Of a DNA stretch of 64,000 bases, positions 37,601-49,400 are shown piece after piece. Location of the stretch: positions 1,922,001-1,986,000 of the forward strand of contig JAHQRK010000003.1 in the NCBI GenBank assembly GCA_019828595.1, read 5' to 3'. This DNA is from Aphanomyces cochlioides (lineage: Eukaryota > Oomycota > Saprolegniomycetes > Saprolegniales > Verrucalvaceae). The position numbers were made by a program, and so were the translations under genes. Under the pieces are notes generated by a model. That model did not search any database, had not been told where the DNA came from, and saw nothing but the letters and a program-made list of their open reading frames with translations. Within the stretch, counting starts at the first letter, position 1; each line of letters opens with the position of its first letter.

Positions 37601-40407
37601 AGAGGTATAATGCGACATAGCAAAACAATTTATATCTCATCAAACCGAGTAGCTGGTCGATGAAAATTCCCAGATGACCAAAGAGTTGCGTCGCACGCAG
37701 TCCAAGATTGAGCAACTTGAACTCGCGCGACTCCAAGACTTGGAAGGTCTGAAGGGTGAAAATATCCGCCTGCTCGCCATGGTCGACCAACTCAACCATG
37801 CATCGCAACTCCCACGCGATACTGACCAGGCGCAAGTCGAGTCCTATGAGGCACAAATCCAAGAGGTAAGACCAGTCCATACAAAAAACATGGATTTGAT
37901 CGCATGGCGTAGCTCCTTCAAGACAATCAACACCTCCAGGAGGAGCTCCGTCTGTACGACATCGACCTACGAGAGGTATAATGCGACATAGCAAAACAAT
38001 TTATATCTCATCAAACCGAGTAGCTGGTCGATGAAAATTCCAGATGACCAAAGAGTTGCGTCGCACGCAGTCCAAGATTGAGCAACTTGAACTCGCGCGA
38101 CTCCAAGACTTGGAAGGTCTGAAGGGTGAAAATATCCGCCTGCTCGCCATGGTCGACCAACTCAACCATGCATCGCAACTCCCACGCGATACTGACCAGG
38201 CGCAAGTCGAGTCCTATGAGGCACAAATCCAAGAGGTAAGACCAGTCCATACAAAAAACATGGATTTGATCGCATGGCGTAGCTCCTTCAAGACAATCAA
38301 CACCTCCAGGAGGAGCTCCGTCTGTACGACATCGACCTACGAGAGGTATAATGCGACATAGCAAAACAATTTATATCTCATCAAACCGAGTAGCTGGTCG
38401 ATGAAAATTCCCAGATGACCAAAGAGTTGCGTCGCACGCAGTCCAAGATTGAGCAACTTGAACTCGCGCGACTCCAAGACTTGGAAGGTCTGAAGGGTGA
38501 AAATATCCGCCTGCTCGCCATGGTCGACCAACTCAACCATGCATCGCAACTCCCACGCGATACTGACCAGGCGCAAGTCGAGTCCTATGAGGCACAAATC
38601 CAAGAGGTAAGACCAGTCCATACAAAAAACATGGATTTGATCGCATGGCGTAGCTCCTTCAAGACAATCAACACCTCCAGGAGGAGCTCCGTCTGTACGA
38701 CATCGACCTACGAGAGGTATAATGCGACATAGCAAAACAATTTATATCTCATCAAACCGAGTAGCTGGTCGATGAAAATTCCCAGATGACCAAAGAGTTG
38801 CGTCGCACGCAGTCCAAGATTGAGCAACTTGAACTCGCGCGACTCCAAGACTTGGAAGGTCTGAAGGGTGAAAATATCCGCCTGCTCGCCATGGTCGACC
38901 AACTCAACCATGCATCGCAACTCCCACGCGATACTGACCAGGCGCAAGTCGAGTCCTATGAGGCACAAATCCAAGAGGTAAGACCAGTCCATACAAAAAA
39001 CATGGATTTGATCGCATGGCGTAGCTCCTTCAAGACAATCAACACCTCCAGGAGGAGCTCCGTCTGTACGACATCGACCTACGAGAGGTATAATGCGACA
39101 TAGCAAAACAATTTATATCTCATCAAACCGAGTAGCTGGTCGATGAAAATTCCCAGATGACCAAAGAGTTGCGTCGCACGCAGTCCAAGATTGAGCAACT
39201 TGAACTCGCGCGACTCCAAGACTTGGAAGGTCTGAAGGGTGAAAATATCCGCCTGCTCGCCATGGTCGACCAACTCAACCATGCATCGCAACTCCCACGC
39301 GATACTGACCAGGCGCAAGTCGAGTCCTATGAGGCACAAATCCAAGAGGTAAGACCAGTCCATACAAAAAACATGGATTTGATCGCATGGCGTAGCTCCT
39401 TCAAGACAATCAACACCTCCAGGAGGAGCTCCGTCTGTACGACATCGACCTACGAGAGGTATAATGCGACATAGCAAAACAATTTATATCTCATCAAACC
39501 GAGTAGCTGGTCGATGAAAATTCCCAGATGACCAAAGAGTTGCGTCGCACGCAGTCCAAGATTGAGCAACTTGAACTCGCGCGACTCCAAGACTTGGAAG
39601 GTCTGAAGGGTGAAAATATCCGCCTGCTCGCCATGGTCGACCAACTCAACCATGCATCGCAACTCCCACGCGATACTGACCAGGCGCAAGTCGAGTCCTA
39701 TGAGGCACAAATCCAAGAGGTAAGACCAGTCCATACAAAAAACATGGATTTGATCGCATGGCGTAGCTCCTTCAAGACAATCAACACCTCCAGGAGGAGC
39801 TCCGTCTGTACGACATCGACCTACGAGAGGTATAATGCGACATAGCAAAACAATTTATATCTCATCAAACCGAGTAGCTGGTCGATGAAAATTCCCAGGT
39901 GACCAAAGAGTTGCGTCGCACGCAGTCCAAGATTGAGCAACTTGAACTCGCGCGACTCCAAGACTTGGAAGGTCTGAAGGGTGAAAATATCCGCCTGCTC
40001 GCCATGGTCGACCAACTCAACCATGCATCGCAACTCCCACGCGATACTGACCAGGCGCAAGTCGAGTCCTATGAGGCACAAATCAAGAGGTAAGACCAGT
40101 CCATACAAAAAACATGGATTTGATCGCATGGCGTAGCTCCTTCAAGACAATCAACACCTCCAGGAGGAGCTCCGTCTGTACGACATCGACCTACGAGAGG
40201 TATAATGCGACATAGCAAAACAATTTATATCTCATCAAACCGAGTAGCTGGTCGATGAAAATTCCCAGGTGACCAAAGAGTTGCGTCGCACGCAGTCCAA
40301 GATTGAGCAACTTGAACTCGCGCGACTCCAAGACTTGGAAGGTCTGAAGGGTGAAAATATCCGCCTGCTCGCCATGGTCGACCAACTCAACCATGCATCG
40401 CAACTCA
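34674..40407 (+). repeat. 371-bp array, block II, inverted (about 15 units)
   Basis: These are the same units in the opposite orientation, with exon A starting at 34,685 + 371n on the plus strand. The left junction fuses intron 1 of block I (…TTTTGTATG) to intron 2 of the inverted block (AACCGAGTAG). The right junction cuts exon A after GCAACTC, adds AGATA, and resumes in exon B of block III (GTCTTGAAGG). The block has 15 complete copies and one truncated copy. Two copies have 1-bp deletions in exon A (near 38,040 and 40,084), which shift later units by one base each. Two carry an A-to-G change (39,899 and 40,269). For the minus-strand gene this block is antisense and full of stops. Confidence 0.95.
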
Positions 40408-43400
40408 GATAGTCTTGAAGGAGCTACGCCATGCGATCAAATCCATGTTTTTTGTATGGACTGGTCTTACCTCTTGGATTTGTGCCTCATAGGACTCGAC
40501 TTGCGCCTGGTCAGTATCGCGTGGGAGTTGCGATGCATGGTTGAGTTGGTCGACCATGGCGAGCAGGCGGATATTTTCACCCTTCAGACCTTCCAAGTCT
40601 TGGAGTCGCGCGAGTTCAAGTTGCTCAATCTTGGACTGCGTGCGACGCAACTCTTTGGTCATCTGGGAATTTTCATCGACCAGCTACTCGGTTTGATGAG
40701 ATATAAATTGTTTTGCTATGTCGCATTATACCTCTCGTAGGTCGATGTCGTACAGACGGAGCTCCTCCTGGAGGTGTTGATTGTCTTGAAGGAGCTACGC
40801 CATGCGATCAAATCCATGTTTTTTGTATGGACTGGTCTTACCTCTTGGATTTGTGCCTCATAGGACTCGACTTGCGCCTGGTCAGTATCGCGTGGGAGTT
40901 GCGATGCATGGTTGAGTTGGTCGACCATGGCGAGCAGGCGGATATTTTCACCCTTCAGACCTTCCAAGTCTTGGAGTCGCGCGAGTTCAAGTTGCTCAAT
41001 CTTGGACTGCGTGCGACGCAACTCTTTGGTCATCTGGGAATTTTCATCGACCAGCTACTCGGTTTGATGAGATATAAATTGTTTTGCTATGTCGCATTAT
41101 ACCTCTCGTAGGTCGATGTCGTACAGACGGAGCCCCTCCTGGAGGTGTTGATTGTCTTGAAGGAGCTACGCCATGCGATCAAATCCATGTTTTTTGTATG
41201 GACTGGTCTTACCTCTTGGATTTGTGCCTCATAGGACTCGACTTGCGCCTGGTCAGTATCGCGTGGGAGTTGCGATGCATGGTTGAGTTGGTCGACCATG
41301 GCGAGCAGGCGGATATTTTCACCCTTCAGACCTTCCAAGTCTTGGAGTCGCGCGAGTTCAAGTTGCTCAATCTTGGACTGCGTGCGACGCAACTCTTTGG
41401 TCATCTGGGAATTTTCATCGACCAGCTACTCGGTTTGATGAGATATAAATTGTTTTGCTATGTCGCATTATACCTCTCGTAGGTCGATGTCGTACAGACG
41501 GAGCTACTCCTGGAGGTGTTGATTGTCTTGAAGGAGCTACGCCATGCGATCAAATCCATGTTTTTTGTATGGACTGGTCTTACCTCTTGGATTTGTGCCT
41601 CATAGGACTCGACTTGCGCCTGGTCAGTATCGCGTGGGAGTTGCGATGCATGGTTGAGTTGGTCGACCATGGCGAGCAGGCGGATATTTTCACCCTTCAG
41701 ACCTTCCAAGTCTTGGAGTCGCGCGAGTTCAAGTTGCTCAATCTTGGACTGCGTGCGACGCAACTCTTTGGTCATCTGGGAATTTTCATCGACCAGCTAC
41801 TCGGTTTGATGAGATATAAATTGTTTTGCTATGTCGCATTATACCTCTCGTAGGTCGATGTCGTACAGACGGAGCTCCTCCTGGAGGTGTTGATTGTCTT
41901 GAAGGAGCTACGCCATGCGATCAAATCCATGTTTTTTGTATGGACTGGTCTTACCTCTTGGATTTGTGCCTCATAGGACTCGACTTGCGCCTGGTCAGTA
42001 TCGCGTGGGAGTTGCGATGCATGGTTGAGTTGGTCGACCATGGCGAGCAGGCGGATATTTTCACCCTTCAGACCTTCCAAGTCTTGGAGTCGCGCGAGTT
42101 CAAGTTGCTCAATCTTGGACTGCGTGCGACGCAACTCTTTGGTCATCTGGGAATTTTCATCGACCAGCTACTCGGTTTGATGAGATATAAATTGTTTTGC
42201 TATGTCGCATTATACCTCTCGTAGGTCGATGTCGTACAGACGGAGCTCCTCCTGGAGGTGTTGATTGTCTTGAAGGAGCTACGCCATGCGATCAAATCCA
42301 TGTTTTTTGTATGGACTGGTCTTACCTCTTGGATTTGTGCCTCATAGGACTCGACTTGCGCCTGGTCAGTATCGCGTGGGAGTTGCGATGCATGGTTGAG
42401 TTGGTCGACCATGGCGAGCAGGCGGATATTTTCACCCTTCAGACCTTCCAAGTCTTGGAGTCGCGCGAGTTCAAGTTGCTCAATCTTGGACTGCGTGCGA
42501 CGCAACTCTTTGGTCACCTGGGAATTTTCATCGACCAGCTACTCGGTTTGATGAGATATAAATTGTTTTGCTATGTCGCATTTTACCTCTCGTAGGTCGA
42601 TGTCGTACAGACGGAGCTCCTCCTGGAGGTGTTGATTGTCTTGAAGGAGCTACGCCATGCGATCAAATCCATGTTTTTTGTATGGACTGGTCTTACCTCT
42701 TGGATTTGTGCCTCATAGGACTCGACTTGCGCCTGGTCAGTATCGCGTGGGAGTTGCGATGCATGGTTGAGTTGGTCGACCATGGCGAGCAGGCGGATAT
42801 TTTCACCCTTCAGACCTTCCAAGTCTTGGAGTCGCGCGAGTTCAAGTTGCTCAATCTTGGACTGCGTGCGACGCAACTCTTTGGTCATCTGGGAATTTTC
42901 ATCGACCAGCTACTCGGTTTGATGAGATATAAATTGTTTTGCTATGTCGCATTATACCTCTCGTAGGTCGATGTCGTACAGACGGAGCTCCTCCTGGAGG
43001 TGTTGATTGTCTTGAAGGAGCTACGCCATGCGATCAAATCCATGTTTTTTGTATGGACTGGTCTTACCTCTTGGATTTGTGCCTCATAGGACTCGACTTG
43101 CGCCTGGTCAGTATCGCGTGGGAGTTGCGATGCATGGTTGAGTTGGTCGACCATGGCGAGCAGGCGGATATTTTCACCCTTCAGACCTTCCAAGTCTTGG
43201 AGTCGCGCGAGTTCAAGTTGCTCAATCTTGGACTGCGTGCGACGCAACTCTTTGGTCATCTGGGAATTTTCATCGACCAGCTACTCGGTTTGATGAGATA
43301 TAAATTGTTTTGCTATGTCGCATTATACCTCTCGTAGGTCGATGTCGTACAGACGGAGCTCCTCCTGGAGGTGTTGATTGTCTTGAAGGAGCTACGCCAT

Positions 43401-46400
43401 GCGATCAAATCCATGTTTTTTGTATGGACTGGTCTTACCTCTTGGATTTGTGCCTCATAGGACTCGACTTGCGCCTGGTCAGTATCGCGTGGGAGTTGCG
43501 ATGCATGGTTGAGTTGGTCGACCATGGCGAGCAGGCGGATATTTTCACCCTTCAGACCTTCCAAGTCTTGGAGTCGCGCGAGTTCAAGTTGCTCAATCTT
43601 GGACTGCGTGCGACGCAACTCTTTGGTCATCTGGGAATTTTCATCGACCAGCTACTCGGTTTGATGAGATATAAATTGTTTTGCTATGTCGCATTATACC
43701 TCTCGTAGGTCGATGTCGTACAGACGGAGCTCCTCCTGGAGGTGTTGATTGTCTTGAAGGAGCTACGCCATGCGATCAAATCCATGTTTTTTGTATGGAC
43801 TGGTCTTACCTCTTGGATTTGTGCCTCATAGGACTCGACTTGCGCCTGGTCAGTATCGCGTGGGAGTTGCGATGCATGGTTGAGTTGGTCGACCATGGCG
43901 AGCAGGCGGATATTTTCACCCTTCAGACCTTCCAAGTCTTGGAGTCGCGCGAGTTCAAGTTGCTCAATCTTGGACTGCGTGCGACGCAACTCTTTGGTCA
44001 TCTGGGAATTTTCATCGACCAGCTACTCGGTTTGATGAGATATAAATTGTTTTGCTATGTCGCATTATACCTCTCGTAGGTCGATGTCGTACAGACGGAG
44101 CTCCTCCTGGAGGTGTTGATTGTCTTGAAGGAGCTACGCCATGCGATCAAATCCATGTTTTTTGTATGGACTGGTCTTACCTCTTGGATTTGTGCCTCAT
44201 AGGACTCGACTTGCGCCTGGTCAGTATCGCGTGGGAGTTGCGATGCATGGTTGAGTTGGTCGACCATGGCGAGCAGGCGGATATTTTCACCCTTCAGACC
44301 TTCCAAGTCTTGGAGTCGCGCGAGTTCAAGTTGCTCAATCTTGGACTGCGTGCGACGCAACTCTTTGGTCATCTGGGAATTTTCATCGACCAGCTACTCG
44401 GTTTGATGAGATATAAATTGTTTTGCTATGTCGCATTATACCTCTCGTAGGTCGATGTCGTACAGACGGAGCTCCTCCTGGAGGTGTTGATTGTCTTGAA
44501 GGAGCTACGCCATGCGATCAAATCCATGTTTTTTGTATGGACTGGTCTTACCTCTTGGATTTGTGCCTCATAGGACTCGACTTGCGCCTGGTCAGTATCG
44601 CGTGGGAGTTGCGATGCATGGTTGAGTTGGTCGACCATGGCGAGCAGGCGGATATTTTCACCCTTCAGACCTTCCAAGTCTTGGAGTCGCGCGAGTTCAA
44701 GTTGCTCAATCTTGGACTGCGTGCGACGCAACTCTTTGGTCATCTGGGAATTTTCATCGACCAGCTACTCGGTTTGATGAGATATAAATTGTTTTGCTAT
44801 GTCGCATTATACCTCTCGTAGGTCGATGTCGTACAGACGGAGCTCCTCCTGGAGGTGTTGATTGTCTTGAAGGAGCTACGCCATGCGATCAAATCCATGT
44901 TTTTTGTATGGACTGGTCTTACCTCTTGGATTTGTGCCTCATAGGACTCGACTTGCGCCTGGTCAGTATCGCGTGGGAGTTGCGATGCATGGTTGAGTTG
45001 GTCGACCATGGCGAGCAGGCGGATATTTTCACCCTTCAGACCTTCCAAGTCTTGGAGTCGCGCGAGTTCAAGTTGCTCAATCTTGGACTGCGTGCGACGC
45101 AACTCTTTGGTCATCTGGGAATTTTCATCGACCAGCTACTCGGTTTGATGAGATATAAATTGTTTTGCTATGTCGCATTATACCTCTCGTAGGTCGATGT
45201 CGTACAGACGGAGCTCCTCCTGGAGGTGTTGATTGTCTTGAAGGAGCTACGCCATGCGATCAAATCCATGTTTTTTGTATGGACTGGTCTTACCTCTTGG
45301 ATTTGTGCCTCATAGGACTCGACTTGCGCCTGGTCAGTATCGCGTGGGAGTTGCGATGCATGGTTGAGTTGGTCGACCATGGCGAGCAGGCGGATATTTT
45401 CACCCTTCAGACCTTCCAAGTCTTGGAGTCGCGCGAGTTCAAGTTGCTCAATCTTGGACTGCGTGCGACGCAACTCTTTGGTCATCTGGGAATTTTCATC
45501 GACCAGCTACTCGGTTTGATGAGATATAAATTGTTTTGCTATGTCGCATTATACCTCTCGTAGGTCGATGTCGTACAGACGGAGCTCCTCCTGGAGGTGT
45601 TGATTGTCTTGAAGGAGCTACGCCATGCGATCAAATCCATGTTTTTTGTATGGACTGGTCTTACCTCTTGGATTTGTGCCTCATAGGACTCGACTTGCGC
45701 CTGGTCAGTATCGCGTGGGAGTTGCGATGCATGGTTGAGTTGGTCGACCATGGCGAGCAGGCGGATATTTTCACCCTTCAGACCTTCCAAGTCTTGGAGT
45801 CGCGCGAGTTCAAGTTGCTCAATCTTGGACTGCGTGCGACGCAACTCTTTGGTCATCTGGGAATTTTCATCGACCAGCTACTCGGTTTGATGAGATATAA
45901 ATTGTTTTGCTATGTCGCATTATACCTCTCGTAGGTCGATGTCGTACAGACGGAGCTCCTCCTGGAGGTGTTGATTGTCTTGAAGGAGCTACGCCATGCG
46001 ATCAAATCCATGTTTTTTGTATGGACTGGTCTTACCTCTTGGATTTGTGCCTCATAGGACTCGACTTGCGCCTGGTCAGTATCGCGTGGGAGTTGCGATG
46101 CATGGTTGAGTTGGTCGACCATGGCGAGCAGGCGGATATTTTCACCCTTCAGACCTTCCAAGTCTTGGAGTCGCGCGAGTTCAAGTTGCTCAATCTTGGA
46201 CTGCGTGCGACGCAACTCTTTGGTCATCTGGGAATTTTCATCGACCAGCTACTCGGTTTGATGAGATATAAATTGTTTTGCTATGTCGCATTATACCTCT
46301 CGTAGGTCGATGTCGTACAGACGGAGCTCCTCCTGGAGGTGTTGATTGTCTTGAAGGAGCTACGCCATGCGATCAAATCCATGTTTTTTGTATGGACTGG

Positions 46401-49400
46401 TCTTACCTCTTGGATTTGTGCCTCATAGGACTCGACTTGCGCCTGGTCAGTATCGCGTGGGAGTTGCGATGCATGGTTGAGTTGGTCGACCATGGCGAGC
46501 AGGCGGATATTTTCACCCTTCAGACCTTCCAAGTCTTGGAGTCGCGCGAGTTCAAGTTGCTCAATCTTGGACTGCGTGCGACGCAACTCTTTGGTCATCT
46601 GGGAATTTTCATCGACCAGCTACTCGGTTTGATGAGATATAAATTGTTTTGCTATGTCGCATTATACCTCTCGTAGGTCGATGTCGTACAGACGGAGCTC
46701 CTCCTGGAGGTGTTGATTGTCTTGAAGGAGCTACGCCATGCGATCAAATCCATGTTTTTTGTATGGACTGGTCTTACCTCTTGGATTTGTGCCTCATAGG
46801 ACTCGACTTGCGCCTGGTCAGTATCGCGTGGGAGTTGCGATGCATGGTTGAGTTGGTCGACCATGGCGAGCAGGCGGATATTTTCACCCTTCAGACCTTC
46901 CAAGTCTTGGAGTCGCGCGAGTTCAAGTTGCTCAATCTTGGACTGCGTGCGACGCAACTCTTTGGTCATCTGGGAATTTTCATCGACCAGCTACTCGGTT
47001 TGATGAGATATAAATTGTTTTGCTATGTCGCATTATACCTCTCGTAGGTCGATGTCGTACAGACGGAGCTCCTCCTGGAGGTGTTGATTGTCTTGAAGGA
47101 GCTACGCCATGCGATCAAATCCATGTTTTTTGTATGGACTGGTCTTACCTCTTGGATTTGTGCCTCATAGGACTCGACTTGCGCCTGGTCAGTATCGCGT
47201 GGGAGTTGCGATGCATGGTTGAGTTGGTCGACCATGGCGAGCAGGCGGATATTTTCACCCTTCAGACCTTCCAAGTCTTGGAGTCGCGCGAGTTCAAGTT
47301 GCTCAATCTTGGACTGCGTGCGACGCAACTCTTTGGTCATCTGGGAATTTTCATCGACCAGCTACTCGGTTTGATGAGATATAAATTGTTTTGCTATGTC
47401 GCATTATACCTCTCGTAGGTCGATGTCGTACAGACGGAGCTCCTCCTGGAGGTGTTGATTGTCTTGAAGGAGCTACGCCATGCGATCAAATCCATGTTTT
47501 TTGTATGGACTGGTCTTACCTCTTGGATTTGTGCCTCATAGGACTCGACTTGCGCCTGGTCAGTATCGCGTGGGAGTTGCGATGCATGGTTGAGTTGGTC
47601 GACCATGGCGAGCAGGCGGATATTTTCACCCTTCAGACCTTCCAAGTCTTGGAGTCGCGCGAGTTCAAGTTGCTCAATCTTGGACTGCGTGCGACGCAAC
47701 TCTTTGGTCATCTGGGAATTTTCATCGACCAGCTACTCGGTTTGATGAGATATAAATTGTTTTGCTATGTCGCATTATACCTCTCGTAGGTCGATGTCGT
47801 ACAGACGGAGCTCCTCCTGGAGGTGTTGATTGTCTTGAAGGAGCTACGCCATGCGATCAAATCCATGTTTTTTGTATGGACTGGTCTTACCTCTTGGATT
47901 TGTGCCTCATAGGACTCGACTTGCGCCTGGTCAGTATCGCGTGGGAGTTGCGATGCATGGTTGAGTTGGTCGACCATGGCGAGCAGGCGGATATTTTCAC
48001 CCTTCAGACCTTCCAAGTCTTGGAGTCGCGCGAGTTCAAGTTGCTCAATCTTGGACTGCGTGCGACGCAACTCTTTGGTCATCTGGGAATTTTCATCGAC
48101 CAGCTACTCGGTTTGATGAGATATAAATTGTTTTGCTATGTCGCATTATACCTCTCGTAGGTCGATGTCGTACAGACGGAGCTCCTCCTGGAGGTGTTGA
48201 TTGTCTTGAAGGAGCTACGCCATGCGATCAAATCCATGTTTTTTGTATGGACTGGTCTTACCTCTTGGATTTGTGCCTCATAGGACTCGACTTGCGCCTG
48301 GTCAGTATCGCGTGGGAGTTGCGATGCATGGTTGAGTTGGTCGACCATGGCGAGCAGGCGGATATTTTCACCCTTCAGACCTTCCAAGTCTTGGAGTCGC
48401 GCGAGTTCAAGTTGCTCAATCTTGGACTGCGTGCGACGCAACTCTTTGGTCATCTGGGAATTTTCATCGACCAGCTACTCGGTTTGATGAGATATAAATT
48501 GTTTTGCTATGTCGCATTATACCTCTCGTAGGTCGATGTCGTACAGACGGAGCTCCTCCTGGAGGTGTTGATTGTCTTGAAGGAGCTACGCCATGCGATC
48601 AAATCCATGTTTTTTGTATGGACTGGTCTTACCTCTTGGATTTGTGCCTCATAGGACTCGACTTGCGCCTGGTCAGTATCGCGTGGGAGTTGCGATGCAT
48701 GGTTGAGTTGGTCGACCATGGCGAGCAGGCGGATATTTTCACCCTTCAGACCTTCCAAGTCTTGGAGTCGCGCGAGTTCAAGTTGCTCAATCTTGGACTG
48801 CGTGCGACGCAACTCTTTGGTCATCTGGGAATTTTCATCGACCAGCTACTCGGTTTGATGAGATATAAATTGTTTTGCTATGTCGCATTATACCTCTCGT
48901 AGGTCGATGTCGTACAGACGGAGCTACTCCTGGAGGTGTTGATTGTCTTGAAGGAGCTACGCCATGCGATCAAATCCATGTTTTTTGTATGGACTGGTCT
49001 TACCTCTTGGATTTGTGCCTCATAGGACTCGACTTGCGCCTGGTCAGTATCGCGTGGGAGTTGCGATGCATGGTTGAGTTGGTCGACCATGGCGAGCAGG
49101 CGGATATTTTCACCCTTCAGACCTTCCAAGTCTTGGAGTCGCGCGAGTTCAAGTTGCTCAATCTTGGACTGCGTGCGACGCAACTCTTTGGTCATCTGGG
49201 AATTTTCATCGACCAGCTACTCGGTTTGATGAGATATAAATTGTTTTGCTATGTCGCATTATACCTCTCGTAGGTCGATGTCGTACAGACGGAGCTCCTC
49301 CTGGAGGTGTTGATTGTCTTGAAGGAGCTACGCCATGCGATCAAATCCATGTTTTTTGTATGGACTGGTCTTACCTCTTGGATTTGTGCCTCATAGGACT

